Source: Strix aluco | Lineage: Eukaryota; Chordata; Aves; Strigiformes; Strigidae | DNA length: 64,000 nt | Direction: 5' to 3' | Assembly: GCF_031877795.1 (NCBI RefSeq) | Contig: NC_133946.1 | Location: 11,383,144 to 11,447,143, forward strand | Part shown: one piece after another, positions 14,446-26,301 of the stretch | Numbering within the stretch: position 1 is the first letter of the stretch | Layout: each line of letters opens with the position of its first letter | Position numbers and translations under genes: made by a program | The notes under the pieces: model-generated | What the model was told of the DNA's origin: nothing | What the model saw: only the letters and a program-made list of their open reading frames with translations | Databases searched by the model: none

Positions 14446-14451
14446 TTTAAT
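14446..14451 (-). promoter_or_regulatory. Candidate TALDO1 poly(A) signal (ATTAAA)
   Basis: ATTAAA on the minus strand, about 270 nt after the TALDO1 stop, which gives a short 3' UTR. A canonical AATAAA follows at 13564-13559 and could serve a longer transcript. Both are motif matches only. Confidence 0.45.
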
Positions 14452-14717
14452 ACAAAAAGTTAAATAGTGTCAGGTGTCTCTTGCAGCAGTGAAATGAACA
14501 CGTTACAAGGAGAGTCTGTGTTAATTTGCATGTATTGACAAAAGTGCCACAAAAATTTGAAATTCTATTTGTCCCTTTGCAAATTGATAAAAAAGCATAA
14601 TACAGAAATCTATCCATACATAGCATAAGACTTTTACAGATAAGACATTTATACATCTGTTTAACCTCAGGTGATACACTCATTCAGCCTTGACCACTCA
14701 GGAAAATTCTGATTTTT

Positions 14718-14750
14718 CTACTTTCCATTTTCAGCACTGAACATTCGCTC
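14718..14750 (-). CDS. TALDO1: TALDO1 exon 8 (last ten residues and stop)
   Basis: Very short terminal coding exon. Acceptor TTTCTAG is followed by [10 protein letters not shown] and TAG. It matches the human C-terminus with one change (S for N). Found only by homology and splice signals. Confidence 0.95.
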   Translation of the reverse strand, partial: ERMFSAENGK

Positions 14751-17700
14751 CTAGAAAGAGAGAAGTAAACAAACAGCTGAGTAAGAGTTTGGGAACCATG
14801 CTTTAGCAGTGCAGACTTAAGTCACTATTAAGTAGTTGTCAGTCAGAACAAGACTTCTTGTTAGAAGTGCCTAGATCAGGTATACTTGGTGTGTCTTTTT
14901 TCCCCCCAAACCATACACAATTCAATTAATCCCATTTGAAAAACTCTCCATAAACTGACAGAAGGCTTTCATGTGGCCTGGCTGTACTCACTGTATCTGT
15001 TCTTGGTGCCTCCTAGTGCCAAGTACAAGCATGATTTATTTCCAGCTCACTGTCTGAAGGTTATTTACGTGTCTTGTACCACTGCTCACAGCCAGTGAGT
15101 TTAGAATTAGACTTAAGGGACTTTTTGCTTTGACAGTAGTGTTATCTTGATGAGCTGCCAGTCTAAACACTGCCTTGAGCCTCAAACAGCAGGTGTGGCT
15201 GTATACACCCAGCATGAATCCTTTCTTGAGATGTAGCGAAGTTTACCAAGTTCACTTAAATTAAGTGGCCAGTTTTCTAGCTGCCTCTCCTACTAACGTG
15301 TACTGCCTGTATAAAAACCTGATCAGATTTGCTTACGAGTTCCTAACCCTCAGCTCTACCACAAGGAACTGCGGGTTTGCTGCGGTACTTGCAGGAATGT
15401 GAGAGGTGACAAGAGACAGCATGATGTAACATCTACCTTTAACATCCTCTCCAGCTTAATTGCATCTGCAGCAAATTTTCTGATCCCATCAGATAATTTC
15501 TCCACAGCCATTTGGTCTTCGTTGTGGTGCCAGCGGAATGCCTTCTCATCCAGGTGGATCTTCTCAAGGTCGCATGCCTGAGCTGTGCAAGGGGAATTGA
15601 AAAAGAGACAAACTGTATTATCAGATTATTATCAAATGCCACAGGCTTCCTAAAACATTCTCAAGATTCTGACCATCTCCAGCTGTTGAAAAATTTCAAA
15701 CACCACTTTCAACATGACTTGCTACAGGAGCACACTTTGGGATGCAAGACTGAAAATGCTCCTGATCTGGTTTTGGAGGAAAAAAAAAAAAAGGTAGCCT
15801 AGATAATCAGTTTCTCTTAAAATACAATGTTTATGTGTATGCCATTATCTTGTCTCTGCTTCTGAATGGTACGGTACTTTCAGGCCTATTATCAAGAATT
15901 ATGCAACAGTCCTACTGCAGTGAGACATTCTAAGCAAATATGCTGAACAATTAGGTCTTTGATTATCTGGCAGTACCTAACAAAAGCTCAATTGATAATG
16001 TGCCTACAAGGCAGCTAGCACCCTGTAAGCAGCAAGCCATGGCTACAGCTGGGCACAAATTCATCTTCTGAGTTGTAAAGTAGAATTTTAATAAGGCTAC
16101 AGAAAAGCAAGAGTAGTGCAATGGGAGCATACATTCAAAACCATCGTGGCACAGTATCACTAGATCAAATCACTTTATCTTGCATATGATTAGTTTCTGG
16201 AGGGAAAACGCACATTTGGCATGTCCAGAGCTAACTGCGTCACTGATGCAATATTAACATAAGATTAAACCACATTTGGCATCTTTGCTAATATTCATAT
16301 GCTTGGGATGAAATTTTACTGAAGTATGAACTTCCTTCTGCTCTCCCTGTCCTCCCAGGAGAGGGTGCCCAGTGTTTAAGCACACTCAAACCCTACGGTA
16401 ATTCCAGTTAGTGTACGCAGTGGGACCCAAGACCCTAAAGAAGCGACTGTGTGTGTCACCAACTGTAGCAGCACTGCAGTAACGAGGCTGCGGTATTGCC
16501 TTTAGAGAGGGGTCAAGACTTCTCCTTAAAGCAGAGTAGAAACAAGCACCACAGAGCTGACTGGAACCACGTACTCTTAACATTCAAGAAGAAAGGGAGG
16601 CTGCGCAAGCCCGTGTTATGTAGAAGTAGACTTACCCTCTTTTACACTGAGTCTGGGAGTTAACTTGACATACTCTTTACTGAGCTCTGCCAAAAGCTTG
16701 GGTGAAATAGTGAGATAGTCACAGCCTGTAAGCGCTCTTATTTCTCCAGTATTTCGAAACGAGGCACCCATCACAATAGTTTTGTAGCCAAACTTTTTGT
16801 AGTAGTTATAGATCTTAGTGACACTCTTCACTCCTGAAAAGGAAACATCAGCAACTTTCAGAAGAATTCATTAGGAGTACAAATGATTATTTAGAACATG
16901 CTCAAAACCAATGGTTTTTCGTAAGAGGATTTATATGAGAAAACTGCAGTTTGAATGAGTAGCTACTGTATTGTTAAAATATATCTTAAAAGGAAAGCTT
17001 ACCCGGATCCTCTGAAGGCTCATAGGTTTTTTTATCTCCATTTGCAACGTACCAATCCAGGATACGTCCTACGAATGGGGAAATCAGAGTAACTCCAGCT
17101 TCAGCACAGGCAACTGCCTGAGCAAAGGAGAACAGCAAGGTCATGTTGCAGTGAATCCCATACTCTGCTTCCAGAACCCTGCAGACATAGGCTGGCTTAA
17201 AACGGCAGTTTACTCACCTACTGAATTTATATCCTAGTAACAAGCTGGTAGGTTAAAACTACTGAATTTCTTGGCTTAAATTAGACATGTGGTAGTTTTT
17301 ATAAGCTTTAAAGTTTTAAGCTAACAGCAAATGTTTTGCACTGCCGGACTCTGCTTTGTTTAATGCTGTTCCTTGAACCAAACGCAGACAACTTATCACA
17401 GTATTTCAGGAAACTCTCTTTGTGGCCTGGCCTTTGTATGAACAAACTTCTCCTATTTCAACAGGACGCTGTAGCAGAGCACCTTGCTTGCTAGCTGTAG
17501 CCCTAGTAACAGATTTCCTGGTGCAGCGCTTTCAAAACAATTCTTTAAGTGCAGAATGCATTTGTCAGGTGCCTGTGAACAGGCAGAAGAAGCATGCTAT
17601 GAATCAGCACACCAGGTACAGAAACACTTACTTGCCAGCCTGGATTCCTTCCCATGTTGAAGAGAGCTTTATGAGAATACGATCTTTACCAATTCCTGCT

Positions 17701-20700
17701 TCCTTATAAAGGTCAATGAGGCGCCTGGCCCTTTGAATCATTCCTTCCTTATCGAAGGACAACCTTTGAAACAAGAGCAGGACTGCTTAAAACTGACTTT
17801 TTTTTTTTCTTCCAATGCTCCCCCCCCAACCCCATTGAAAAACATTGTCTGTTTTATCAGCATTTATATGCCAATAGTGGGTTTTTGTTCTCAGAGATAC
17901 TTCCTGGATTGTGAGCCCATCAGGTAGGTGTTTGACAGCACTGCTACTTTCTGATTCAGAGGATCCAGAGCTCCAGATAGCTTTCCTTGCGAACGTTATA
18001 GATTAAAGTTTTCCTCAAGTTTTTCATAATGAATGCAGAAGCTGAGCATTAGAAGTGAACTGGCAATGAGTAGGTTAACAGAAGAGTCCTATGCAAGTCT
18101 TGAAATAAATTGTTAAAACAGATCTCTTGGTAAATTGGGAAGATGTTATCACACAGAAGAGAACAAGCAAAACTAAGTATACTGGAAGCATGAGGTTTCC
18201 CTTGCTTAACAACAGGAAGATTACAAAGTTCAAGCACAGCGTTACTTGTTTTCATAAAATTTTGTCACAGAGTTAGAATCAAGCAAACTAAAGGAAATCC
18301 ATGCTCCAATTAAATATTAATGATGTAAATACTTGCTGGTCTTATAACAGTGAGCTGTCTAGTCAAGAACATCTTTCTCCAACTCACATCATGTCTCTTT
18401 TTGTATGTACAAATATCCAGGGTAACCCAGAGGAAAAAGAGCCAACCTTGCATCTACTTCTGTGGACACACGGCCAGGTATCCTCTTCAATATTTCAGCT
18501 CCAAATAATACAAAAAGTTTGTCACAAGCATTTTTGATCTGCTCCTCTTCTGACCTGAAAACCACAAAGAGCAAAATCATTTCTATGGGGAAAAAAAAAA
18601 GTGCATTCACACCTTGCCATGGATTTGAAGATCAAATTTCACAGCCCATTTAACATCAAATTCCAGAGTTCAAATAGCCACTTCTGCTCTGCTCCATGGT
18701 TATGTTCTGTTCTCTCTGTACCACCTGCAGTATTAGCCTTTGGACCCCATTTCATATAATGCTGTCAACTCAAGAGTGTTTTCCTGAGCAGTCCCAGAAG
18801 GCCACGTGTAGACTGGTAAATGGAGATGTGCTTCTTCAAAGCACATCTGAAATGGGTGTAAGAAATTTTTCTTTAAGGATTGAGGCTTTTTGTGGTAGGA
18901 GATACACCCACGAGTACATGAGGGGAAAACCCCAGTACATTGCTAGTAGTGCTAAACACTATTTGTATAAATAAGGCATATTAAATATAGATCTACTGAG
19001 ATTAAAAAAAAAACCAAAAACCTCTTTACTTACCCACCGAGTTTTTTCCCATAGGCAACAGCATCATCCACAAGTTCCTGGTAAGCTGGCATCTGAGCAG
19101 CAGCTAGTATCAGAGATGGGTTTGTGGTGGCATCCAGGGGCTTGTACTCATCAATTGCTAAGGAAATAAAAATAGCCTGTTTAAAATAATCAGCAAGCCT
19201 GAGCAATTAAAAGCATGTTGCTCAAATATATGAGAATGTAAACACTTAATGGCTGTAGGATAGTAGCATTCATGACAGAGCAGACTAGTGCACAATCTTT
19301 AAATAGCACTGCCTGAAAGCTGGCCAGAAGTACCAGAACAAGGTTAACAGAGCTACAGTAATAAGATGCAGCAAAGTTTAGTCACTACTATAGACATTGC
19401 CCAAAAGAAATAAACTTGTAGAAATGACAGATGAAGAGAAGTAGGACTAATTTTCAACTTCTTCCATCTGTCCATATCATATTCACCAGCATAGCTGAGT
19501 TCCAGGAATCACAGGGGGGAAGTAAAGACAAGGGGATCTTTCTTCCCTTCTAGCAGTCAGGCATTTGGGTTTGTGTTTGTCTACAACTGTTAGAACCAGA
19601 ACTGAAGAACTACTCATCTGTTAGGCTCTAGCAACTTACTGCATTTTAAAACTTTTTCAAATAGCTGCCGACCATTTCTTAGTAACTGGTTCTTGGAATT
19701 TCCTTGTTCTACCAGGCTTCCTCCCTTACAGGAGATACTTGACTCTTTGGCTTACCTTAAACCCTGGACTACACCTCTTTCAGGTGATACCAGTTGTTTA
19801 CCAGAGTAGGCTGGGACCATGCTTTGTCTGGCCCTAATCACAGCTGAGCTGCCTGGCATGCAGAGCCTGACTCAGCAAAGGGGGGAGAACCTCTGCAGGC
19901 CCTTCAGTGATTGCTGCTTGCAAGCTCCCTTGTTAACCCAGCTAAATGTCAAAAATAACAAAATATTACCAGCTCATTTACCTCAGCGTTTTTACACAGG
20001 GATGAAAACCCAAATTAGACAGTGCAACTTTATTTTTTCAATCATAGAAGAAAATAAGTATTGTTTTCCATAGCTCCCTTCTAGGCAATGATTGTGATCC
20101 TGGAGCAAGTCCATTCCATACAACCAGGTCCTTCAAAACACACTTTAATTTTAAAACCCAATTTAATTTTAAAATAAAGCAGTACACCAATGAAACTCAG
20201 TTCTGAAGCATATGCAGAATTTTAGAGAAGTGTATTTTGACAGGATTTATTCCTTTCTAGCCCTGCAGCATTTGAAGACTCTTACGGCAACATACATAAA
20301 TTGATCTCATTAAGTCTGTCACCCAGTTTTCCTCACCCAGTGTTCCTTTAGGTCTGTCAGAAAGCAGTTAGCAGCCTGTGTTTTAGCTGTACAGTACGAG
20401 CTTTTGGTGGGGGATCCATGACCATTGTGCCACCTTTCCTCAGCGTGAGCACAAAGCAAGCCAGGCAAAAGGGCGTGTTCTTGTCCAGCTTAATTAAAAA
20501 GCAAACCTCGTGCAGCTACTACAGAGGCCACCACCACTTACAGCCAGTACTTGCTTCAAGAGCCATTCAAACCAGCATCCTTTCCAACATGGCACCTTAC
20601 GAACATGTTTCTCTAGTGATAAAACTGGGAACTGGTGTTAGCAACAACCGCACCTTAACCAGGATCAGTGTTTAATGTGGACAGGGAGGGTGTCAGATGT

Positions 20701-22462
20701 TGACTGTAGCCTTGTTTGGACTGTAAGAAGGATCCACGGGTGACAACAGGCAGCCAGAGATTGATCAACTGCAAAGCTATTTCAGGGAGCTTGTTCAAAC
20801 TTTGCAGTGGGCAGTGCTCAGCCTCCTTACTGCCACCCGTAGAAGGATTTTTTTTTTTTTCCTCATTATGCTTTTTTGAAACCAGGGTACTGTTTTAAAT
20901 TCATGCAGTTTCGGCACATGCTGGGCTTTAGCCAGGTTTGTTGCTACTCAGAGCTACACAAATCTGACAAGGCTAAAGTGATCTGGTCACTCAGCGTTTC
21001 CAACTCTCTTGATGCAATGCTTGATAAAGCTGCATCAGTGCTCCGAACCCATCATGGTGTGGTGCTTGTCTCTCATATCAGACTGTTAAAGGCAAGTGAT
21101 AGTTTCTCTGTAATGTTCCACTCAGCCCGACACTTGAAATCAAGCAATTTGAAGCATTTAACAGATGTACATTACCTAGAGCTAGTGCAAATATGTAAAT
21201 ACACACACAGAGCATCACAAGGCTCGTGTCTGAGGTGTTGCTACCCCTGTGCACTCCTCATCTTAAGTTTCCTAATACAAGACATTTGGCAGCTGCCATT
21301 TAGGATTGTTTATTCATCACCTATAGGATTAGGTAAGCAGCAGACAGATTACCGCAAGCCTCGGTGAGGGCAGAACAGGATTTGAGTGTTGCTCTACGCA
21401 ACCCAGAGACATTCAGGGGAGGGATTTTTCAGCTCTGATGTACCGAGAAAGTTGCACGCCTGTGCAGGCGCTCAGGCAGCGACAGCTTCGGGACAAGCAG
21501 CTTTATAGTCGAACACCACCTCCCTCCCTAGGAAAGGAGCACGCTTGCTCCTTCTCATGAGATAAGGAAAACAAAAGCACTCTTGAATTAATTTCTTTGC
21601 TTCATAACTGCTTTGGTTCCATCATTTGAAAAAAATAAAGCCAGAATCTGCATTGGTTATTGGAAAATACAACTTCGTTAGCCCCGCTGAGCTTATCTTG
21701 TCGAGTCTGGCACTTAGTAGTACCAGCACATGGCGCTGGGGGTTGGCGCACACCGTAAGTCAAAAGGGGTAAAAAAAATATCACTGGAGGGTCTGGCAAA
21801 TGGGCGGGATCGGCCCTACGAGGTGCGAAGGCTCGGCAGGAGCATCATTAACCGGCCAACTCAGCTGCCGGGGCGCTGCCTGCTCCAGCTCCCTGGGGAC
21901 CCGGTGGACCGAGAGCCACTCGGGCTGTCGCCACAGGAGGGACGTCACTAGCCCAGCAGCCGGGAACGCGCAGGCCGCCCCCAGACCTCAGCCCAGAGGA
22001 CATGGGGGTGGCTCGACACTTCCCACCGGGACGGGTCTCACCGGGACTCGGCAGCCCGGACAGCGGATGCCGGGTGCAGCCACCGGCGCCATCTCCGGGC
22101 TGCCCTTGGCCGAAGCCGTTGCCGCAGCCTGCGGCGGAGCCCGCCGAGAACGGCCGCGGCCCCCCCGCCCCGCGTTAGGTAACGGCGCCTTTCCCAACAC
22201 CGGCCTTGCGCAACGCGCCGCGACCGGCACCGAGCGGCGGCGACCCCTCCGCCCCCTGCCAAGATAGTTCGCTCCCCCGCGGGCACTCGCCCCTTCGGCC
22301 GGGCGCGCCCACTCCACGGAGGGGGGGAGTGCGGTGACAGGGACCCCCCTCTCGCCGCCTCTCACCGTTGAAGTCCCCGGTGTCGGCCACCACGGTGGTG
22401 TGGTGCTTGAGCTGGTCCAGCACCGACTCCATCTTCTGTCGCTTCACGGGGGACACCGACAT
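14718..22462 (-). CDS. TALDO1: Transaldolase, complete gene of eight coding exons
   Basis: Transaldolase moves a dihydroxyacetone unit from sedoheptulose 7-phosphate to glyceraldehyde 3-phosphate in the cytosolic non-oxidative pentose phosphate pathway. Eight minus-strand exons (22462-22366, 19157-19034, 18554-18447, 17763-17632, 17178-17003, 16833-16636, 15582-15437, 14750-14718) join in frame to 1014 nt, that is 337 residues plus TAG, the length of human TALDO1. Visible landmarks: Asp27 in VADTGDF, the DATTNPS motif at 41-47, Glu106 in STEVDAR, and the Schiff-base Lys142 in ILIKLSST. The N-terminus VKRQKMES resembles the basic segment linked to nuclear targeting in mammals. The start at 22462 has A at -3, and an in-frame TAG lies 33 nt upstream (22495-22493). 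All introns are GT-AG; intron 3 has a weak GTTGGC donor. It lies tandem to and downstream of EPS8L2 as in human. The introns other than intron 1 hold nothing recognised. Confidence 0.97.
15437..15582 (-). CDS. TALDO1: TALDO1 exon 7 (residues 279-327)
   Basis: Acceptor TGCACAG, donor GTAGAT. Encodes [20 protein letters not shown], then [20 protein letters not shown]. Ends in phase 0 after ERMLK. Confidence 0.96.
15780..15792. repeat. A13 homopolymer in TALDO1 intron 6
   Basis: Run of 13 A on the plus strand, about 200 nt upstream of the exon 7 acceptor in transcript direction. No retroelement body is attached. Confidence 0.85.
16636..16833 (-). CDS. TALDO1: TALDO1 exon 6 (residues 213-279)
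   Basis: Acceptor TTCAG, donor GTAAGT. Encodes [19 protein letters not shown], then [13 protein letters not shown] and [11 protein letters not shown]. The stretch after [16 protein letters not shown] differs most from mammals, as expected for a variable surface helix. Confidence 0.97.
17003..17178 (-). CDS. TALDO1: TALDO1 exon 5 (residues 154-213)
   Basis: Acceptor CTGCAG, donor GTAAGC. Encodes [20 protein letters not shown], then [20 protein letters not shown]. This is the largest intact stretch of the (beta/alpha)8 barrel and is almost identical to human, except for KVLEAEY before GIH. Confidence 0.97.
17632..17763 (-). CDS. TALDO1: TALDO1 exon 4 (residues 110-154), with the active-site lysine
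   Basis: Acceptor CAAAG, donor GTAAGT. Encodes [20 protein letters not shown], then [18 protein letters not shown]. Lys142 in ILIKLSST is the residue that forms the Schiff base with dihydroxyacetone in this enzyme family. Confidence 0.97.
18447..18554 (-). CDS. TALDO1: TALDO1 exon 3 (residues 74-110)
   Basis: Acceptor TTTCAG. Encodes [20 protein letters not shown] and then [10 protein letters not shown], with Glu106. The donor is GTTGGC, poor after the GT. The frame into exon 4 (Arg-Leu-Ser-Phe-Asp) and homology to human fix the boundary. Confidence 0.95.
19034..19157 (-). CDS. TALDO1: TALDO1 exon 2 (residues 33-74)
   Basis: Acceptor TTAG, donor GTAAGT. Encodes [15 protein letters not shown] and then the helix ending AYGKKLGG. 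It holds the transaldolase signature DATTNPS. Length 124 nt; enters in phase 1 and leaves in phase 2, matching its neighbours. Confidence 0.97.
19158..22365 (-). other. TALDO1 intron 1
   Basis: The longest TALDO1 intron, 3.2 kb. Its 5' part, to about 21790, is CpG island and includes a CRE-like GACGTCAC near 21,941. The rest is unremarkable. An antisense open frame of 163 codons at 20876-21367 has no recognised homology. Confidence 0.8.
22366..22462 (-). CDS. TALDO1: TALDO1 exon 1 (residues 1-32)
   Basis: Begins [13 protein letters not shown] and ends after TGDFN plus one base of the next codon. Donor GTGAG at 22365. It carries the catalytic Asp27 and the basic N-terminal segment; a second Met is at residue 11. 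The exon lies inside the CpG island. Confidence 0.97.
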
Positions 22463-22541
22463 AGTCCGTATAATGGGGGGGGCTCGCGCCGCCTATAAGG
22501 AACCCTGCCTGCCTGCACCCGCCGCTCGCTCCCGACACCCG

Positions 22542-22690
22542 CCGCCCCGCGGGGAGGGGCGCGCCGCCCGCCCGCCGCCAATCCCATCCCAGGAGGGAGG
22601 CGGCGAACCAATCAGGAGCGCGGGGGCAAGACGGACGCGGCCCGGAGGAGCCGGGATAGGACGGGGGGAAGGAAGGCAGTTTCTGATTGG
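22542..22690 (-). promoter_or_regulatory. Proximal TALDO1 promoter elements: GC box and three CCAAT boxes
   Basis: Upstream of the TALDO1 start are CCGCCCC at 22542-22548 (a GC box on the minus strand), CCAAT at 22578-22582 and 22608-22612 on the plus strand, and ATTGG at 22686-22690 (CCAAT on the minus strand). Together they suit Sp1 and NF-Y control of a broad CpG-island promoter. No convincing TATA box is seen; a TTATAGG at about 22498-22492 is too close to the ATG. Confidence 0.55.
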
Positions 22691-22976
22691 GTGGTTTGGC
22701 GGCTCGTGAGGGCGGGGGGGTGTCACTGTGGCGACAGGCGATGCGGCTGCCTCTGCCCGCCATTGCCCTCAGCGGGGAGAGGGCAGCGCGGCTCTTGGGG
22801 AGGTGCTGTCTGGGTGGGCTGGGGCTGAGGGGGACCCTTCTGTCCCCAGGAGCTCCTGTGGAGTCTCCTCACGGCTGGGCATGACGCCCGAGGCGCCCTT
22901 CGGCCATCCACCCCTCAGCCATCCGTCTCTCTTGGGCCTGTGGGGCCGCTCGGGGACAGGGCACCTCCGGTGACAT

Positions 22977-22987
22977 AAAATGGCGGC
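22977..22987 (+). promoter_or_regulatory. YY1-like motif AAAATGGCGGC
   Basis: Close match to the extended YY1 consensus (AANATGGCGGC), near the upper edge of the CpG island and on the plus strand. Such sites often lie just after a start site in the motif's orientation, so it could mark divergent plus-strand transcription. Motif match only. Confidence 0.4.
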
Positions 22988-24230
22988 GGGAGGGTTGGTG
23001 AGGGTGAGGCGTTCCTCGCGTCCAGCAGCCTTGAGGAAGAATTCGCAGCTGTGCCACGCCTGTTAACCCACTGCAGGAGCCAAGCGGTGCGTTTACTCCC
23101 TTAGTGTTGTGGCGAGGCTCAACACAGCTTCTCAGCCAGGGTTCCAGCCTGCACTGCTGTGCTAGAGAGCCCCCCTAACCCAGCCAGGCACGCGTTCTTG
23201 AGCACCTACGACTGTTGATTTGCCTAAACTTCATTTAAACTCCAATCCTGTTAACCTGGTTGTGCTTCTGAAACAGAGAATGAGACTTGGCTGGAAATGT
23301 TGCAGAATCTGCCACTTGGCCTTTAAACAGAGGCTCTTTGGATCATGCTGTTCTCCCCATTTTGTCTTGTATTGTTTCAATTGTGGAAACTGCCACAGTA
23401 ATTTCCCTTCCTGATATACATGGATATGCTTTGGTACAACCTCCTTATGCTTTGTCCAACCAAAAGAGAGGATAATGGAGGGGAGGGAGGCGTTAGGTTT
23501 AAGTCCTGTCTGAATTCCGTGACTATGTAGGAAACACTGTCTCCAGAGCCCTTTGCCAAGGAATGAGAGAGCCTCCCTTGTATATCCCTTTCCCTCTCTT
23601 TGTTCTCAGCCCTGCATTAGCTGGTGGTGACCAGGCTTGGGTGTTTTTAGCTTGCCAGTGCGCAATGTAGTCCTGGACAACATCTGTGTGTGTAGATGCT
23701 GGCGTGTTGTCTCAGTTGCATGTTCCAGAGGTAAAAGAGGTTTGTTCTTAAAACTGACGAGAAAGGGGATGTTTTGGATTCAGCTGCTAGCTCTCCTGGC
23801 ATTTGGTTGCTATCGTATGTGGGATTTTCACCAACCTGTTTTTAGACATGAGTGATTATCAAGGCCATAACATCCTTCCTTTTGATCGGCAGTCCCCCAG
23901 AAGCAAAAGGAAACAGGCTGTTTCAGATACTCTGCTGTGTATCTTAGAGCAACAAGTCATTATGAAAACCAGCCCTTAACAACTGTTTTTGCATCCTGTT
24001 GCTTTCGTTTATATCTAAGTGAAAGAGACAGAGCTGGAGTTATAAGTATAACTTAACTATTTTAATAAATCTTATACAGTGCATGGTTATATCATTTTAT
24101 CCTTCGTTCAATTACATTAATGTACAGTGCATTATAGCATTATCTGCAGGCAGTACAAATATAACAGATGCACAGCTCAGTCATATGGAAATTTTTAAAA
24201 GTGACTTCTGCAATAAGGTCTACTGATATA

Positions 24231-26229
24231 TTTATTTTACGAAATGCTCCCATGGTTCCCAGCTTTACAGAACTGTTGTGTACTCTTCTATTGTAATCCC
24301 AAGTAACTATAATTCTGTGTGAATTGTTTTCCTTTATACCCAAAGACAAGAATGGTGTTGTGTTTCCTAGCTCACCATTTGTTTTTATTTTCATTTTAGA
24401 AATTATTTAGCCTCCTGGGCTTCTAACACCAGTGGTTTGCCAGTGTTCACACCTGCTTCCCATCTCCACCCTAATCCAGGGCTTCTCCGGAGGATTGTCC
24501 TCTTCATCCCTCCCTGACAAGGTGAGTGCACTTTGCAAGTTCCAGCCGCTGTGGCAAGCCAGCAGGGTTGTGACTAAAACCATGATCCTCCCCTCTAAGT
24601 TCTCTGCCTGCACCCTAATTCTGCTGGTGCTAACAATGTCCTATTTGAAGATTATGAAAATACACCATCCATTAGAAACATTTTTGGAAGCACAAAGCCA
24701 AAATTGAGAGGTGCATCAGTATTCTCAGATTTAGACATGTGTTCCCCAGGCGCTGCTTTACAGCTGTACAGCTTTTACCATTAAGTGTGAGAGGACAGGC
24801 CCAAACTGTGCAAAGACCTAGGCATGTGCTTAACCTTTAAAGGAGGTGGGACCATTCACAGCATGTAAAGGAAAACACCTGTGTAAGTCTTTGTGGAATC
24901 TGGGCCTGAATTCTCGTTCAGCCAAAGTTAAGGTGTGTGAGTGAGAGGGAAAGACAAGGTCTTCCTGGTCTGCGAGCAGTTCCTGTAGATGTGTTTGCTG
25001 TACTGTGTTCCTGTCAAGTTGGTCTGGAAGTAAAATATAGATATAAATCCAGCATGTGCTAAACTTGCTGTGGACAGGAAATCTACTATATGCTTGCTTG
25101 TGCTTTTAAAACTTTGAGTAAATTATTGATGCATAATGGCTTCATTATGTTTCTAGGGAAAGGGATTTTTTCCTCATCCCTATTTGTAGATTGTAAGAAT
25201 GTATTTCACTAGATAGATATATACATATGCACATAACATGAAGAAAAACAGGAAGTGAAGAACAACAGCCTCTACTAAATTAGATTATTATCTTTTTTTC
25301 TTGTGGCCATTTGTATTAAAACAGCCTTTCCTAGTGTGCTTTTGTTTCTTAGATATTTAGGAAGCATTTCAGATTACTCTTTGCAATGAAAACACGAAGG
25401 TGGGGACGAGTGGCAAACACCCTGGGAAGGGCTTTAGGAGTGACTGGGCTGGGAGCAAATGGTAGGGGCTTATCATCTCCTTGTTTGAGGCCTGGCTTTG
25501 GCAATACTGCAACTTTCTGACACAGGATCAGTGCCAAGGTGAAGGGCTGCACAGCTGCCCTGAGCCCCAGCCTCTGCGTAAGCAGGGATGGTCAGGCTGA
25601 ACTCACCTCTCTGCAGGTTCAAATCACTTCAGTTGTCACTCAATTCTAGCCTCGTCCACCGAGGGGGCACGGGGGTGACAGAAGGAGGACAGTGAATTGT
25701 CACAGGGCCTTTGCTAGTGGGCTGCAGGGGATATCTGCCACAGAGAGGGAAATGAAAAGCGGGGGAAAAGACTTATTTCTGTGGTCTAGACTCTAAACAT
25801 TCAGGCTGGCTTGTTCTGTGCTGTATGCCATGCCCTCGCTTCCTGAGCCATGCTGGCGAGGAGGGTGGGAGCAGGTACAGCCCTACCAGAAAAGCTTTGT
25901 GGGGTCTTTTTTGCTTGAATCCAGCCATTGTCGTATATTCAGACACATGTGAATTCTGATCTGCTCTGATTGCATGCACGTAAAATTTCAGTATAAAATA
26001 TATAGTTATAAAAAAAAAATACTTCATGCAATATTAAAACACCTTTCCCAATGCGACGTGTGGTCTTTTTGTCTACCCTTATCAACAGTGTTCAAGAAAT
26101 TGTCACTTTGATGGCAATTACACTGCCAAGTGTGGAGCACTGCTGTCTCTTGTCTGGACTGGGGATCGTTGCTTTCACTCCTTTTTCCTGCACTACTATG
26201 ACTAATAGCTGAAATAAAGTAGATAGATT
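24231..26229 (-). other. Probable EPS8L2 3' UTR
   Basis: No coding exon is recognised between the EPS8L2 stop and the poly(A)-signal cluster. The stretch is moderately AT-rich with short A and T runs. Its UTR status is inferred from position alone. Confidence 0.4.
24384..24389 (-). promoter_or_regulatory. Candidate EPS8L2 poly(A) signal (AATAAA)
   Basis: First canonical AATAAA on the minus strand after the EPS8L2 stop, about 1.84 kb downstream. A second AATAAA lies at 24236-24231 and an ATTAAA at 24066-24061. The cluster makes 24.0-24.4 kb the likely gene end, about 1.5-2 kb before the TALDO1 promoter. Confidence 0.45.
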
Positions 26230-26301
26230 TTAATTAGCGGAATCAATCCTTTCCTGGCGACGCTTCATGATTTCTTGGAGCTCTGACTCCCCTCTGCTTT
26301 T
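26230..26301 (-). CDS. EPS8L2: EPS8L2 last coding exon and stop
   Basis: Acceptor TTCTAG, then [23 protein letters not shown] and TAA. The ending [12 protein letters not shown] is closer to EPS8 (SELQEIMRRRQE) than to the human EPS8L2 ending. An ATTAAA overlaps the stop codon. Confidence 0.94.
   Translation of the reverse strand, partial: KSRGESELQEIMKRRQERIDSAN

Larger units (their letters stand above)
21790..23030. promoter_or_regulatory. CpG island, TALDO1 promoter and first exon
   Basis: The densest run of CG dinucleotides and G+C in the window, with edges judged by eye. It covers exon 1 of TALDO1 and both flanks, as expected for a housekeeping promoter. Minus-strand transcription should start in its upper half, just above 22462. 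Open frames inside it on both strands are explained by the scarcity of stop codons in GC-rich DNA. Confidence 0.85.

Noticed and set aside
20876..21367. 163-codon plus-strand open frame antisense in TALDO1 intron 1
   Set aside because: About the longest frame expected by chance in 64 kb. No recognised domain; starts right after a T run.
21800..22763. Open frames of 113-155 codons on both strands in the CpG island
   Set aside because: Arg/Ala/Gly/Pro-rich translations on both strands are typical of CpG islands with few stops. Only the TALDO1 exon 1 frame has homology.
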